Assembly: GCA_005793645.1 (NCBI GenBank)
Contig: SXRG01000049.1
Coordinates: 1-27,556, forward strand
Length of the DNA: 27,556 nt
Reading direction: 5' to 3'
Source: Burkholderiales bacterium
GTDB taxonomy: Bacteria > Pseudomonadota > Gammaproteobacteria > Burkholderiales > Thiobacillaceae
The notes below the pieces were generated by a model. It was not told the origin of the DNA. It made no database searches and worked only from the letters and a program-made list of their open reading frames with translations. The position numbers and the translations under genes are program-made. Below, one piece after another: positions 17,231 to 25,327 of this stretch. Each line of letters begins with the position of its first letter. The first letter of the stretch is position 1.

Positions 17231-17714
17231 GAAGCTTAATGTGGGTCTTGGATTGGCGATTATAGTCCTCGCCTTTCCCATACTGGAATCAGTTGGAATC
17301 TACTATCTCTGGCAAACCATCGGCGTCTGGACGCTCGCCTGGCTCGCGCTGGGAATCCTGTTGGGTTGGAGCCTGATGCTCCATGTGCAAAAGGGGTGGG
17401 CACTGCAGCTCATGGGTGCACTGCAGTCGGGGGCTTCGCCCTGGCATGCACTGACTACGGTGGGCCTGCGATTCTTTGCGGGCCTCTTATTCATCATTCC
17501 GGGACCGGTCAGCGACACCATCGGCCTGATGCTGCTACTGGTCTCCTTCGTACTACCCACACCAGCGCTACAGCCTCGCGATGGCTTCGGTAGCGTTGGG
17601 GGTGACCGGGCCACCAACCCCGAAGTAATCAATGGTGAATGGCGACGCGTGGACGATCCGACCCTCTCGCACCACTTCACACACAACCGAGAACCTTCAG
17701 ACAGCGTAAAATGA
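17229..17714 (+). CDS. fxsA: FxsA-family membrane protein
   Basis: This 161-residue inner-membrane protein belongs to the FxsA family, named for suppression of F-mediated exclusion of phage T7. It has three or four hydrophobic segments within residues 5-115 (for example FPILESVGIYYLWQTIGVW and FFAGLLFIIPGPVSDTIGL) and a polar C-terminal tail with VINGEWRRVDD, as in relatives. An AGGGG site lies about 7 bp before the ATG. The gene is divergent from cutA and followed after 28 bp by purM. In many gammaproteobacteria fxsA neighbours groESL, which is absent here. Confidence 0.85.
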   Translation: MKLNVGLGLAIIVLAFPILESVGIYYLWQTIGVWTLAWLALGILLGWSLMLHVQKGWALQLMGALQSGASPWHALTTVGLRFFAGLLFIIPGPVSDTIGLMLLLVSFVLPTPALQPRDGFGSVGGDRATNPEVINGEWRRVDDPTLSHHFTHNREPSDSVK

Positions 17715-17742
17715 CGGCATCTTTGTAAACAGGCGGTCTCCC

Positions 17743-18792
17743 GTGTCTTCTCACACCCCTTCTTCTCAAGCCTCATACACCTACCGCGATGCCGGCGTCG
17801 ATATGGACGCCGGCGATTCCCTGGTTGAACGAATCAAGCCGCTCGCCCGCCGCACGCTACGCCCCGAGGTGCTGGGCGGCATCGGCGGCTTCGGCGCGCT
17901 GATGGAGCTGCCCAAGAAATACAAGGAACCGGTGTTGATCTCCGGCACCGACGGTGTCGGCACCAAGTTGAAGTTGGCGTTTGAGCTCAACAAGCACGAC
18001 ACCATCGGCCAGGACCTGGTCGCCATGAGCGTTAACGATATCCTCGTGCAGGGCGCAGAGCCGCTGTTTTTCCTCGATTATTTCGCCTTTGGAAAGCTCG
18101 ATGTCGATACCGGCGAGGCCGTGGTCAGCGGCATCGCCACCGGCTGCGCGTTATCCGGCTGCGCATTGATTGGCGGCGAGACGGCGGAGATGCCGGGCAT
18201 GTATCCGGAAGGCGAATACGACCTCGCCGGATTTGCAGTGGGCGTGGCAGAAAAATCCAAGCTCATCACCGGTCAGACCATCCAGCCCGGCGACGCGGTG
18301 CTGGGCTTGGCCTCAAGCGGACCACATTCGAACGGCTATTCGCTGGTGCGCAAACTGATCGAGGTCAGCGGCGCCGATCTGTCCGCCGATTTCCACGGCA
18401 AGCCTTTCGGCCATGCGCTGCTCGAACCCACGCGCATTTATGTCAAACCGTTGCTGGCATTGATGGCCGAACTCACCGTCAAGGGCATGGCGCATATCAC
18501 CGGCGGCGGCCTTACCGAAAACATCCCGCGTGTGCTTCCGCAAGGCACGGCGGTGGCTATCGACGCCAATCGCTGGCCCCTGCCACCTGTGTTCCAATGG
18601 CTGCAACAGACAGGGAATGTCAGCGATCACGAGATGCGCCGCACATTCAACTGCGGCATCGGCATGGCCGTTATCGTCGCCGCCGAAGATGCGGCGCGTG
18701 CCGCCGAGTTCCTGCGCGCGCAAGGCGAAACGGTGTATCACCTGGGGCAGGTCGTCTCCACCGATGCTGTGCCGCATGTGCAGTACCGCTGA
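17743..18792 (+). CDS. purM: Phosphoribosylformylglycinamidine cyclo-ligase (AIR synthetase)
   Basis: PurM closes the imidazole ring of AIR in purine synthesis, using ATP and FGAM. The 349-residue protein has the opening YTYRDAGVDMDAGDSLVERI, the ATP-binding region around ISGTDGVGTKLKLAFELN, and the metal/substrate segments SVNDILVQGAEPLFFLDYF and LIGGETAEMPGMY. The C-terminal part includes AHITGGGLTENIPRVLP. The start is a GTG at 17743 with a modest AGGCGG site. It is followed 18 bp later by purN, the usual purMN pair. No PurR-like operator was recognised. Confidence 0.97.
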   Translation: MSSHTPSSQASYTYRDAGVDMDAGDSLVERIKPLARRTLRPEVLGGIGGFGALMELPKKYKEPVLISGTDGVGTKLKLAFELNKHDTIGQDLVAMSVNDILVQGAEPLFFLDYFAFGKLDVDTGEAVVSGIATGCALSGCALIGGETAEMPGMYPEGEYDLAGFAVGVAEKSKLITGQTIQPGDAVLGLASSGPHSNGYSLVRKLIEVSGADLSADFHGKPFGHALLEPTRIYVKPLLALMAELTVKGMAHITGGGLTENIPRVLPQGTAVAIDANRWPLPPVFQWLQQTGNVSDHEMRRTFNCGIGMAVIVAAEDAARAAEFLRAQGETVYHLGQVVSTDAVPHVQYR

Positions 18793-18810
18793 GCCAGTTT
18801 CCGCACCGGA

Positions 18811-19449
18811 ATGACCCGCTTAGTCATCCTCATCTCCGGGCGCGGCTCCAACATGGAGGCCTTATTCGGCGCAAATCTTCCCGTCGAATTTGCTGCAGTG
18901 ATTAGCAACCGTGCCGATGCCAAAGGGCTGCAAACGGCTGCCATACGTGGCATCCCGACGGGAGTGATTGACCACAAGACCTATGTGGATCGTGCGGCCT
19001 TTGACACGGCGCTCATGGCCGAGATCGACCGCCACGCACCGGATCTCGTAGTGCTGGCAGGTTTCATGCGGGTGCTGACGGATGGCTTCGTCAACCATTA
19101 CGCAGGGCGTCTGATCAATGTCCACCCAGCCTTGTTACCGTCTTTCCCCGGCCTGCATACCCACGAACGCGCGCTGGCAGCGGGCGTGAAACTGCACGGC
19201 TGTACCGTGCATTTCGTCACGCCCGAGGTCGATGTCGGCCCCATCGTCATTCAGGCTGCTGTGCCGGTATTAAATGATGACACCCCCGATACCCTGGCTG
19301 CACGTGTCTTGACCGAGGAACACCGCATCTTCCCTCAGGCCATCCGCTGGTTTGCCGAAGGCCGGATGACCCTCACCGCGCAGGGCACGGTCCGCCTGTC
19401 CCCTGCAGCAACGGATACCGTGCCGCTGGTCTCACCGCCGTTGGACTGA
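18811..19449 (+). CDS. purN: Phosphoribosylglycinamide formyltransferase
   Basis: PurN transfers a formyl group from 10-formyltetrahydrofolate to GAR in purine synthesis. The 212-residue protein begins LVILISGRGSNMEAL (phosphate-binding loop). The catalytic asparagine and histidine lie in INVHPALLPSFPG, and the aspartate in HFVTPEVDVGPIV. Length is close to the family norm. It lies downstream of purM and only 2 bp before the DUF3108 gene, so the three are probably one transcript. Confidence 0.96.
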   Translation: MTRLVILISGRGSNMEALFGANLPVEFAAVISNRADAKGLQTAAIRGIPTGVIDHKTYVDRAAFDTALMAEIDRHAPDLVVLAGFMRVLTDGFVNHYAGRLINVHPALLPSFPGLHTHERALAAGVKLHGCTVHFVTPEVDVGPIVIQAAVPVLNDDTPDTLAARVLTEEHRIFPQAIRWFAEGRMTLTAQGTVRLSPAATDTVPLVSPPLD

Positions 19450-19451
19450 TC

Positions 19452-20447
19452 ATGTACCGCTCAGCCGGATCGGTTCTTGGACTGGCCCTGCTGCTTTCTC
19501 TAGCCTTGCATTCTGCCCTCATGGTCTCGCCTTCGGCATGGTGGACAGCCTTGGCCCCGACCGAGGAAGTAGCGTTTCCGCTCGAAGCGGTTTTGACGAT
19601 ACCGCCAGCAACAAAGGCAAGGGCTGTCCCTGTGCCGGTTTCTACGCCGGCACCCGTGCGCTTGCCACCTGCCGTTGTTGCAGATCCTGTCCATGTGTCA
19701 CCGGATGTGGCACCGCCACCATCGCCTGCCGCCGTCCCCACTCCGGCCCCGGCGCAAACGGCATCGACCGTCGTGGCACAGCCTGCTGCGGCCGCAATGC
19801 AACCCAAGCCGTTACCGGTAGCGGTGCGCCCGCTCTTGCGAAATCTGCCCGAACAAATGACGCTGACTTATGCGGTGGCGATTGGTGAGAATGGCTTCAA
19901 GGCGGGACGCAGTGTCTATCAATGGCATCGGGAAGGTGTGCGTTACAGCCTGAAAAGCCGCACTGAGGCGAGCGGTCTGCTGTCATTGTTCGTGGCGGGG
20001 CGTATCGTGCAAGAGAGTCAAGGCGAGATCAGCACGGAGGGGCTGCGTCCCGATCAATTCCATATTCAACGGGGTGAGCGGCGTAGCGATCAGGCCCGCT
20101 TCGATCGGGTTGGCCAGCAATTAGTGTTGAATGGCGAAACGCAGGCACTACGACCTTTGGCGCAAGATCTACTCAGTTTTCCGTTTCACCTAGGCCTAAC
20201 TTTGCAACCTGAGCAGGCGCCCTTCATCCTGCCTGTAACCGACGGGCGCAAGCTACGGGGTTACCGCGTCAGTGCGCCTTATGCCGAAATGCAGGATGGT
20301 CGCAGCCTATGGCGACTCCATGCCTGGCGTGATGGCGATGGCGAAGTTGATCTCTGGTTCGACCTTGAACGCGGTGGCCTTCCAGTACGAATTCACAACC
20401 AAGATAACAAGGGTCAGGTAATGACCCTGTCTCTGGAAGAGGGTTAG
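19452..20447 (+). CDS. DUF3108-domain protein with N-terminal membrane anchor and proline-rich linker
   Basis: This 331-residue protein has an N-terminal hydrophobic segment (about residues 7-28), a TonB-like Pro/Ala-rich linker (about 48-125), and a C-terminal domain (about 135-330) resembling DUF3108, with LTYAVAIGENGFKAGRSVYQ, a segment of SRTEASGLLSLFVAGRI and a GDGEVDLWFD strand. It is probably anchored in the inner membrane with the domain in the periplasm. The function of DUF3108 is unknown, although the gene commonly follows purN in gamma- and betaproteobacteria. Its end overlaps the convergent purE by 4 bp. Confidence 0.8.
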   Translation: MYRSAGSVLGLALLLSLALHSALMVSPSAWWTALAPTEEVAFPLEAVLTIPPATKARAVPVPVSTPAPVRLPPAVVADPVHVSPDVAPPPSPAAVPTPAPAQTASTVVAQPAAAAMQPKPLPVAVRPLLRNLPEQMTLTYAVAIGENGFKAGRSVYQWHREGVRYSLKSRTEASGLLSLFVAGRIVQESQGEISTEGLRPDQFHIQRGERRSDQARFDRVGQQLVLNGETQALRPLAQDLLSFPFHLGLTLQPEQAPFILPVTDGRKLRGYRVSAPYAEMQDGRSLWRLHAWRDGDGEVDLWFDLERGGLPVRIHNQDNKGQVMTLSLEEG

Positions 20448-20929
20448 TCCGGCAATTCCATAGCCAGAACGGCATCCGTTTGACGCTGGCGGAAGGCAGC
20501 AAGTTTTGCTGCGATGACACCGTCTGTTCCGGCCAGCATGGCCACGGCAAACAAGGCCGCGTTGGCCGCACCGGCATCACCAATGGCAAAGGTTGCGACC
20601 GGGATACCCTTGGGCATTTGAACGATAGAAAGCAGCGAATCCATGCCGTTCAAGGCCTTGGATTGAATGGGCACGCCCAGCACCGGTAGGGCAGACTTGC
20701 CGGCCATGACCCCGGCCAGGTGCGCCGCCCCGCCGGCACCGGCGATGATGCAGCGGATACCGCGTCCGGCAGCGTTGCTGGCATATTCAAAGGCCATATC
20801 CGGGGTGCGATGCGCCGAGATAACGCGCTTTTCGAAGGGAATCCCGAACTCGGTGAGGATGTCGGCGGCACGCTTCATGGTGTCCCAGTCGCTATTGCTG
20901 CCCATGATGATGCTGATGATAGGGGTCAT
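20444..20929 (-). CDS. purE: N5-carboxyaminoimidazole ribonucleotide mutase
   Basis: PurE converts N5-CAIR to CAIR in purine synthesis. The 161-residue protein is a class I PurE: IIMGSNSDWDTMKRAADIL, the catalytic ISAHRTPDM histidine, AGAGGAAHLAGVMAG and the GVPIQSKALNGMDSLLSIVQ segment are all present. Class I enzymes need PurK as partner, but purK is not adjacent and not in this window. It starts 13 bp after the phosphohexomutase gene with a GGAGCC site, so it is probably co-transcribed with that gene, an unusual partner. Its stop overlaps the DUF3108 gene tail to tail. Confidence 0.97.
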   Translation of the reverse strand: MTPIISIIMGSNSDWDTMKRAADILTEFGIPFEKRVISAHRTPDMAFEYASNAAGRGIRCIIAGAGGAAHLAGVMAGKSALPVLGVPIQSKALNGMDSLLSIVQMPKGIPVATFAIGDAGAANAALFAVAMLAGTDGVIAAKLAAFRQRQTDAVLAMELPD

Positions 20930-20942
20930 TGGTGGCTCCTGA

Positions 20943-22319
20943 TTAAAAGGGAATCTGCAGATGGGGCGCGGCGCTCAAAAGAATGTCGCGGAATGTATCC
21001 TGAATGCGGGCCAGCGCCTTAAGCGTGTCGGCCTCGAAACGCAGGACGATAACCGGCGTGGTATTGGACGGGCGCATTAAGCCAAAGCCATCCGGGTATT
21101 CGACGCGCAGGCCGTCGATATCGATAATCCGTTCCGCACCAGGAAAGGTAGCGCTGCGTTGCAGTTGGGCGATGAGGCGATGCGGGCCACCCTCTTCCAT
21201 TCGCACATTCAATTCCGGGGTGCTGACGCTTTCAGGCAGCGCGGCAAAGACGGCGTCGATGTCCATCGATTGCGACAGGATCTCGAGCAGACGGGCACCG
21301 GTATAAAGGCCATCATCAAAGCCATACCAACGCTCCTTGAAGAACACATGGCCGCTCATCTCGCCGGCCAGGTGCGCGCCGGTCTCCTTCATCTTGCCCT
21401 TGACCAGTGAGTGACCTGTCTTCCACATGAGCGGTTCGCCACCGTGTTGGCGTATCCAGCCGTCCAGGTTACGGGTCGATTTGATATCGTAGATGATGGT
21501 CGCGCCAGGGTTTCGGCTGAGCACATCAGCCGCGTAGAGCATCAACTGGCGGTCGGGATAGATGATCTGACCCGCCTTGGTAACTACGCCCAGACGATCG
21601 CCGTCACCATCAAACGCCAGACCAATATCGGCATCGCTGTCTTTGAGGTGGGCGATCAGGTCAGCGAGGTTCTTGGGCACCGAAGGGTCGGGGTGGTGAT
21701 TTGGGAAGCGACCATCCACCTCACAAAACAGTTCCTCAACCGTACAACCCAGTGCACGGTACAGTGCCGGCGCGAACGCCCCGGCCACCCCGTTACCGGC
21801 ATCGACAATAATCTTGAGCGAACGCGCTAGGCGGATATCACTAACGATGCGGTCCTGATAGGACTGCGCGATGTCGTGAACACGGTAACTTCCGGCACCC
21901 TGTTCGAAATCCTGGTTTTCGATGCGGCGACGCAGACTCTGGATAGCATCGGAAGCTAGCGTTTCACCGCCGAGCACCATCTTCAGACCGTTGTAATCGG
22001 GCGGATTATGGCTGCCAGTGACCATCACCGCGCTGTTTGCGCCGGTCTCGAACGCAGCGAAATACGTCATTGGCGTCGCGACACAGCCCACATCAATGAC
22101 ATCGACTCCGGCAGACTGGATGCCGCGTGCCAATGCCGCCGCCAGTTCCAGCCCGGACAAACGGCCGTCACGGCCAATAACAATGGCGGTTTGCTCCCGT
22201 ACCCGTGCCTCAGAGCCCAGCGCTGCACCGATCTGCTCGACGATGGCCGGTGTCAGTGTTTTACCAACGACACCACGGATGTCGTAGGCCTTGAAAATTT
22301 CGGAAGAGAGGGCTGTCAT
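20943..22319 (-). CDS. manB: Phosphomannomutase/phosphoglucomutase (AlgC/ManB type)
   Basis: This enzyme interconverts hexose 1- and 6-phosphates, feeding exopolysaccharide, LPS or glycogen routes. From ATG at 22319 it has 458 residues, near the 463 of Pseudomonas AlgC, and starts with FKAYDIRGVVGKTL. The phosphoserine loop is VMVTGSHNPPDYNG (S103), the metal loop AFDGDGDRLG, the sugar-binding loop GEMSGHVFFKERWYG, and the phosphate-binding loop MRPSNTTPVIVLRFE near the C-terminus. A TTG further upstream at 22373 would add 18 unconserved residues and lies in a terminator tail, so I reject it. An intrinsic terminator ends 52 bp before the ATG. Confidence 0.94.
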   Translation of the reverse strand: MTALSSEIFKAYDIRGVVGKTLTPAIVEQIGAALGSEARVREQTAIVIGRDGRLSGLELAAALARGIQSAGVDVIDVGCVATPMTYFAAFETGANSAVMVTGSHNPPDYNGLKMVLGGETLASDAIQSLRRRIENQDFEQGAGSYRVHDIAQSYQDRIVSDIRLARSLKIIVDAGNGVAGAFAPALYRALGCTVEELFCEVDGRFPNHHPDPSVPKNLADLIAHLKDSDADIGLAFDGDGDRLGVVTKAGQIIYPDRQLMLYAADVLSRNPGATIIYDIKSTRNLDGWIRQHGGEPLMWKTGHSLVKGKMKETGAHLAGEMSGHVFFKERWYGFDDGLYTGARLLEILSQSMDIDAVFAALPESVSTPELNVRMEEGGPHRLIAQLQRSATFPGAERIIDIDGLRVEYPDGFGLMRPSNTTPVIVLRFEADTLKALARIQDTFRDILLSAAPHLQIPF

Positions 22320-22371
22320 GAGGGGCGTAGCTGCGACAGATCCGCAGCAATAAGAGTGTGCGGATTGTAAC

Positions 22372-22402
22372 AAAAAAAAACGGCGCTGAAGAACAGCGCC
22401 GT
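22372..22402 (-). terminator. Strong intrinsic terminator upstream of manB
   Basis: On the minus strand a perfect 9-bp GC-rich stem (ACGGCGCTG paired with CAGCGCCGT, 5-nt loop) is followed by a run of T; nine T at 22380-22372. This is a textbook Rho-independent terminator. No protein gene on the minus strand lies upstream before hemN, which is on the other strand, so it must end a non-coding or leader transcript. Confidence 0.85.
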
Positions 22403-22434
22403 GGAAAGACCATCATTGCGATGGTCAGGGAGGT
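22372..22434 (-). ncRNA. Candidate small RNA or manB leader transcript
   Basis: A possible minus-strand promoter, TTGTAA (22468-22463), 16-bp spacer and TAATAT (22446-22441), would start transcription near 22434. The product, about 63 nt, would begin ACCTCCC, then form a perfect 7-bp hairpin (22426-22408, GACCATC/GATGGTC) and end at the strong terminator. The 5' end is complementary to a Shine-Dalgarno sequence. No open frame of note is present. An alternative is transcriptional attenuation of manB. The 5' end and existence of the RNA are inference; only the hairpins and T-run are seen. Confidence 0.4.
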
Positions 22435-22554
22435 AATCAGATATTAGTGACTATTCTCTCAATTACAAGTCATTTTTCGTAGCCTACCCTAGTCTTTTAG
22501 TACCCGTGATTTGGCAAAGGCACGGCCTTCCGCTTACTGATACGCCTAGCATCC

Positions 22555-22563
22555 TGCTAGAAT
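22555..22563 (+). promoter_or_regulatory. Possible extended -10 promoter of hemN
   Basis: TGCTAGAAT contains an extended -10 (TGn followed by TAGAAT, five of six matches) and ends 27 bp before the hemN ATG. The -35 region is poor, which extended -10 promoters tolerate. No clear FNR-type TTGAT-N4-ATCAA site was found. Confidence 0.4.
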
Positions 22564-22590
22564 CGCCCGAACACCCTTCAATTAAAGACC

Positions 22591-23976
22591 ATGTCTGACC
22601 TCACTTCCTTGCTCCTTAAATATAGCAAAGCGGGCCCGCGCTATACCTCCTATCCGACCGCGCCGTATTTCCATGAGGGATTCCGTGAGGCCGAGTGGCT
22701 GGACGAGCTTGCATCAAGCCAGGATCCGGCGCGCGGTATTTCGTTATATTTCCACATCCCGTTCTGCGACACCCTGTGCTACTACTGTGGCTGCAACATG
22801 GTGGCCACCGGGCATTACGAACGGGTCGCACCCTATCTCGATTGCCTAGAACGCGAGATGGACACCGTTTCGGCGCGGGTGGACAAAACGCGTCTCGTGC
22901 GCCAATTACACTGGGGCGGGGGTACGCCAACCTACCTCAAGCCGGACGATATTCGCCGCTTGATGATGGCCATCCGCCAGCGCTTCACCCTCGCACCGGA
23001 TGCCGAGATGGGCTGTGAGGTAGATCCACGCGAACTGACGCGAGATCATCTGGTGGCCTTGCGCGAATCCGGCTTCAACCGAATTTCCTTCGGGGTGCAG
23101 GACCTGGACCCCAAGGTACAAGTGGCCGTCAACCGAGTGCAGCCGAAGGCGTTGATTGCCGAGGTTTACGGCTGGGCCCGCGATCTGGGCTTCACCAGCA
23201 TCAACATGGACCTGATCGTGGGGCTGCCCTACCAGAATGTGGCGAGTTTTGCGCAAACGCTGGATACCGTGCTCGATTGGTCACCCGATCGGTTTGCCAT
23301 CTTTGGCTACGCACATGTGCCATGGATGAAGAAACACCAGAAGCTGATCGCCGAGTCCGACCTACCTGATTTTGCCACCCGGCTTGAACTGCAGAACCTG
23401 ATCCACGACCGTCTCTCCGCAGCAGGTTATGTCAATATCGGCCTGGATCACTACGCCAAGCCAACGGACGAAATGGTTCTCGCCCAGCGGGCCAAGACCC
23501 TGTACCGCAACTTCCAGGGCTATACCACGCACAAGAATTGCGACATCTACGCCTTTGGCTCCTCCAGCATCAGCCAGACGCGGACGACCTATGTGCAAAA
23601 CCAGAAGACCCTGCGGCTCTATGAAGAGGGGGTGATGAAGGACGGGCTATGCGTCGAGCGCGGTCTGCGCCTCACCCGCGATGACGAAATCCGCCGCGAC
23701 ATGATTACCCGCGTCATGTGCGATCTGGAGCTGGACGGCGCAGCCTTCTCGGCCGCTTGGGGCATCGATTGCTGGGACTATTTCGCCGATGCCCTGCCGG
23801 ACCTTCAGGCGCAGGCCACAGACGGTTTGCTGACCCTGGAAAACGGTGTGTTGCGCGTGACCGATCTCGGTCTGCGTTTCCTGCGTAACATCGCAATGTG
23901 TTTCGATCGCTATCTGCGTCAGGACATCGCTCCGCCGGGCGCCGTTATTCGTCCACGCTATTCCAAAACGGCCTAA
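22591..23976 (+). CDS. hemN: Oxygen-independent coproporphyrinogen III oxidase
   Basis: HemN is a radical-SAM enzyme that decarboxylates coproporphyrinogen III in haem synthesis without oxygen. The 461-residue protein begins with the YSKAGPRYTSYPTAPYF signature and carries YFHIPFCDTLCYYCGCN, in which C59, C63 and C66 bind the iron-sulfur cluster. HWGGGTPTYL and RISFGVQDLDPKVQ follow, as does the C-terminal HemN domain. Length matches E. coli HemN (457). The ribosome binding site is weak. It is a single gene closed by the bidirectional terminator at 24039-24066. It would support haem supply under low oxygen for c-type cytochromes such as the neighbouring SoxXA. Confidence 0.97.
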   Translation: MSDLTSLLLKYSKAGPRYTSYPTAPYFHEGFREAEWLDELASSQDPARGISLYFHIPFCDTLCYYCGCNMVATGHYERVAPYLDCLEREMDTVSARVDKTRLVRQLHWGGGTPTYLKPDDIRRLMMAIRQRFTLAPDAEMGCEVDPRELTRDHLVALRESGFNRISFGVQDLDPKVQVAVNRVQPKALIAEVYGWARDLGFTSINMDLIVGLPYQNVASFAQTLDTVLDWSPDRFAIFGYAHVPWMKKHQKLIAESDLPDFATRLELQNLIHDRLSAAGYVNIGLDHYAKPTDEMVLAQRAKTLYRNFQGYTTHKNCDIYAFGSSSISQTRTTYVQNQKTLRLYEEGVMKDGLCVERGLRLTRDDEIRRDMITRVMCDLELDGAAFSAAWGIDCWDYFADALPDLQAQATDGLLTLENGVLRVTDLGLRFLRNIAMCFDRYLRQDIAPPGAVIRPRYSKTA

Positions 23977-24038
23977 ATTCCAGCCCGTAACCTGGGTGGT
24001 AATCCCCCCATAAAAGCGGGACGATTAATGCGTTCGAT

Positions 24039-24066
24039 AAAAAACCCGCCCTACGGCGGGTTTTTT
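24039..24066. terminator. Bidirectional intrinsic terminator between hemN and soxA
   Basis: Perfect symmetrical element: six A, CCCGCC, loop CTAC, GGCGGG, six T. Read on either strand it gives a GC-rich stem followed by a T-tract, so it serves both hemN (plus) and the sox operon (minus). The soxA stop lies 19 bp away. Confidence 0.92.
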
Positions 24067-24084
24067 GTGTGCAACGCTTGCGGA

Positions 24085-24918
24085 TTACTTGCGGAAAATC
24101 GACGCCTGCATCGGCAGACCGTTGCTCATGAAGCTATGGTAGTACTCCAGGTTATTCCAGGCCTCGTGTCCGGGGTCTTGGCCGACATGACGCACCGAGG
24201 CATTACAGCCCTTGTAACGAGTTTGCAGGGTAACCAGATTGGTGCCTCCACGGAACACAGGCCAGTGCGTAGTTTGGCCAATTACCGGGGAAAGAATCTC
24301 GGAACGCACCTTGTCGCCCGCGCCATACACATGACAGCTGGCGCAGGAAAAATTCAACTGGCCCTTGCGCGCGTACCAGGTCTTCTTGCCATCCTCATAG
24401 GCCTTAAGCGCCGCCGGGCCTTCCACCTTGATGTTGACCTTCATCCCATCGGACAGCGTGCGCAGATGCGCGGTGAGCAGACCCATGGTTTTGGGATCCC
24501 CATATACCCATGCCGCCTCGCCATTGGCAGTGCGGCAGTCATTGACCGCCATTTCCAGCGTCACAACCTTACCCTTGGCGTTGTCAAACAGCGGGTAGTC
24601 ACCGGCGATCATCTTGCCGCCATTGGGCAGACAGTCCGCGTAGGTCTTGCCGCTCTTCATCGGCGTATTCCACAGTTTCTCTGCCTTATCCATATCTTCC
24701 CCGTAAGGAGGAAACTCCATGATGCTCTTGTACTGATTAAGGGCATCCTGATTAAACGCCAGTGCGCCGTGGATGAAGGTCGCCTGATCCATCTTCGGAT
24801 AACTGTCCTTGAAGTGTTTGATCATGGCCTGACGGTCTTCCTCAGGCCCAGCCAAGGCGGGGGATGTAACGACCAGCAGGCCGCAGAGAATCGCGAGGGT
24901 TTGTGCAATCTTGTTCAT
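24085..24918 (-). CDS. soxA: L-cysteine S-thiosulfotransferase subunit SoxA (c-type cytochrome)
   Basis: SoxA with SoxX attaches thiosulfate to the SoxY swinging arm in periplasmic sulfur oxidation. The 277-residue protein has a signal peptide ending at ALA (residue 23). One haem site, CASCH (C192, C195, H196), lies in the C-terminal cytochrome domain; C238 in RYKGCNASVR is the expected modified cysteine ligand, with R234 nearby. The N-terminal domain lacks CxxCH but has C96 and C128, which in mono-haem SoxA proteins form a disulfide in place of a second haem. A GGAGATAAA site precedes the ATG. It follows soxX by 23 bp and ends at the shared terminator. Confidence 0.95.
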   Translation of the reverse strand: MNKIAQTLAILCGLLVVTSPALAGPEEDRQAMIKHFKDSYPKMDQATFIHGALAFNQDALNQYKSIMEFPPYGEDMDKAEKLWNTPMKSGKTYADCLPNGGKMIAGDYPLFDNAKGKVVTLEMAVNDCRTANGEAAWVYGDPKTMGLLTAHLRTLSDGMKVNIKVEGPAALKAYEDGKKTWYARKGQLNFSCASCHVYGAGDKVRSEILSPVIGQTTHWPVFRGGTNLVTLQTRYKGCNASVRHVGQDPGHEAWNNLEYYHSFMSNGLPMQASIFRK

Positions 24919-24941
24919 TTTATCTCCAATGAAGTCTCTGG

Positions 24942-25292
24942 TTACAGGCCGTGGATAAAATCTACGACCTTGTCCAATTCTTCCTGAGTCAACGCACCGT
25001 GCTTAAGAAAAGGCGGCATCGCGGTGTAAGGATTGAATGCGGTTTGATCTGCAATGTGCGCCGCCAATTCTTTCTTGTCCGGGAAACGCGCCTTCATATC
25101 CTTCAGCTCCGGGCCGAGCGTTCCGGGTTGTTCACCGCCGGCGATGCTATGGCAGGCCAGGCAGTTACCTTTGGGCAACTGGAAGGCAATATCCTTGCCG
25201 GAGAGGGTCGCCTTGGGCGGATCAGCCGCAAAAACGGGGGTCACAATACTGGCAGCCAGGACAATCGCACCTGACAAATGCTTGATATGCAT
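24942..25292 (-). CDS. soxX: Sulfur oxidation c-type cytochrome SoxX
   Basis: This 116-residue periplasmic mono-haem cytochrome c accepts electrons from SoxA during thiosulfate conjugation. It has a signal peptide ending at VFA (residue 22), a haem motif CLACH (C44, C47, H48) and a methionine ligand in PYTAMPPF (M92), all in family-typical positions. GGAG is found upstream of the ATG. It lies 23 bp before soxA and 35 bp after the SoxK-like gene, forming a three-gene operon. Confidence 0.94.
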   Translation of the reverse strand: MHIKHLSGAIVLAASIVTPVFAADPPKATLSGKDIAFQLPKGNCLACHSIAGGEQPGTLGPELKDMKARFPDKKELAAHIADQTAFNPYTAMPPFLKHGALTQEELDKVVDFIHGL

Positions 25293-25327
25293 AATATTTT
25301 CTCCTTATACGAAGGCGATCAGGTCGC

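Noticed and set aside
22320..22373. TTG start at 22373 extending manB by 18 residues
   Set aside because: The start codon lies at the tail of an intrinsic terminator and the added residues do not resemble the family; ATG at 22319 gives the normal N-terminus.
22512..22530. Sigma54-like GG-N10-GC pattern on the minus strand upstream of the orphan terminator
   Set aside because: GG and GC have the right spacing but the rest of the -24/-12 consensus matches poorly; chance occurrence is likely.
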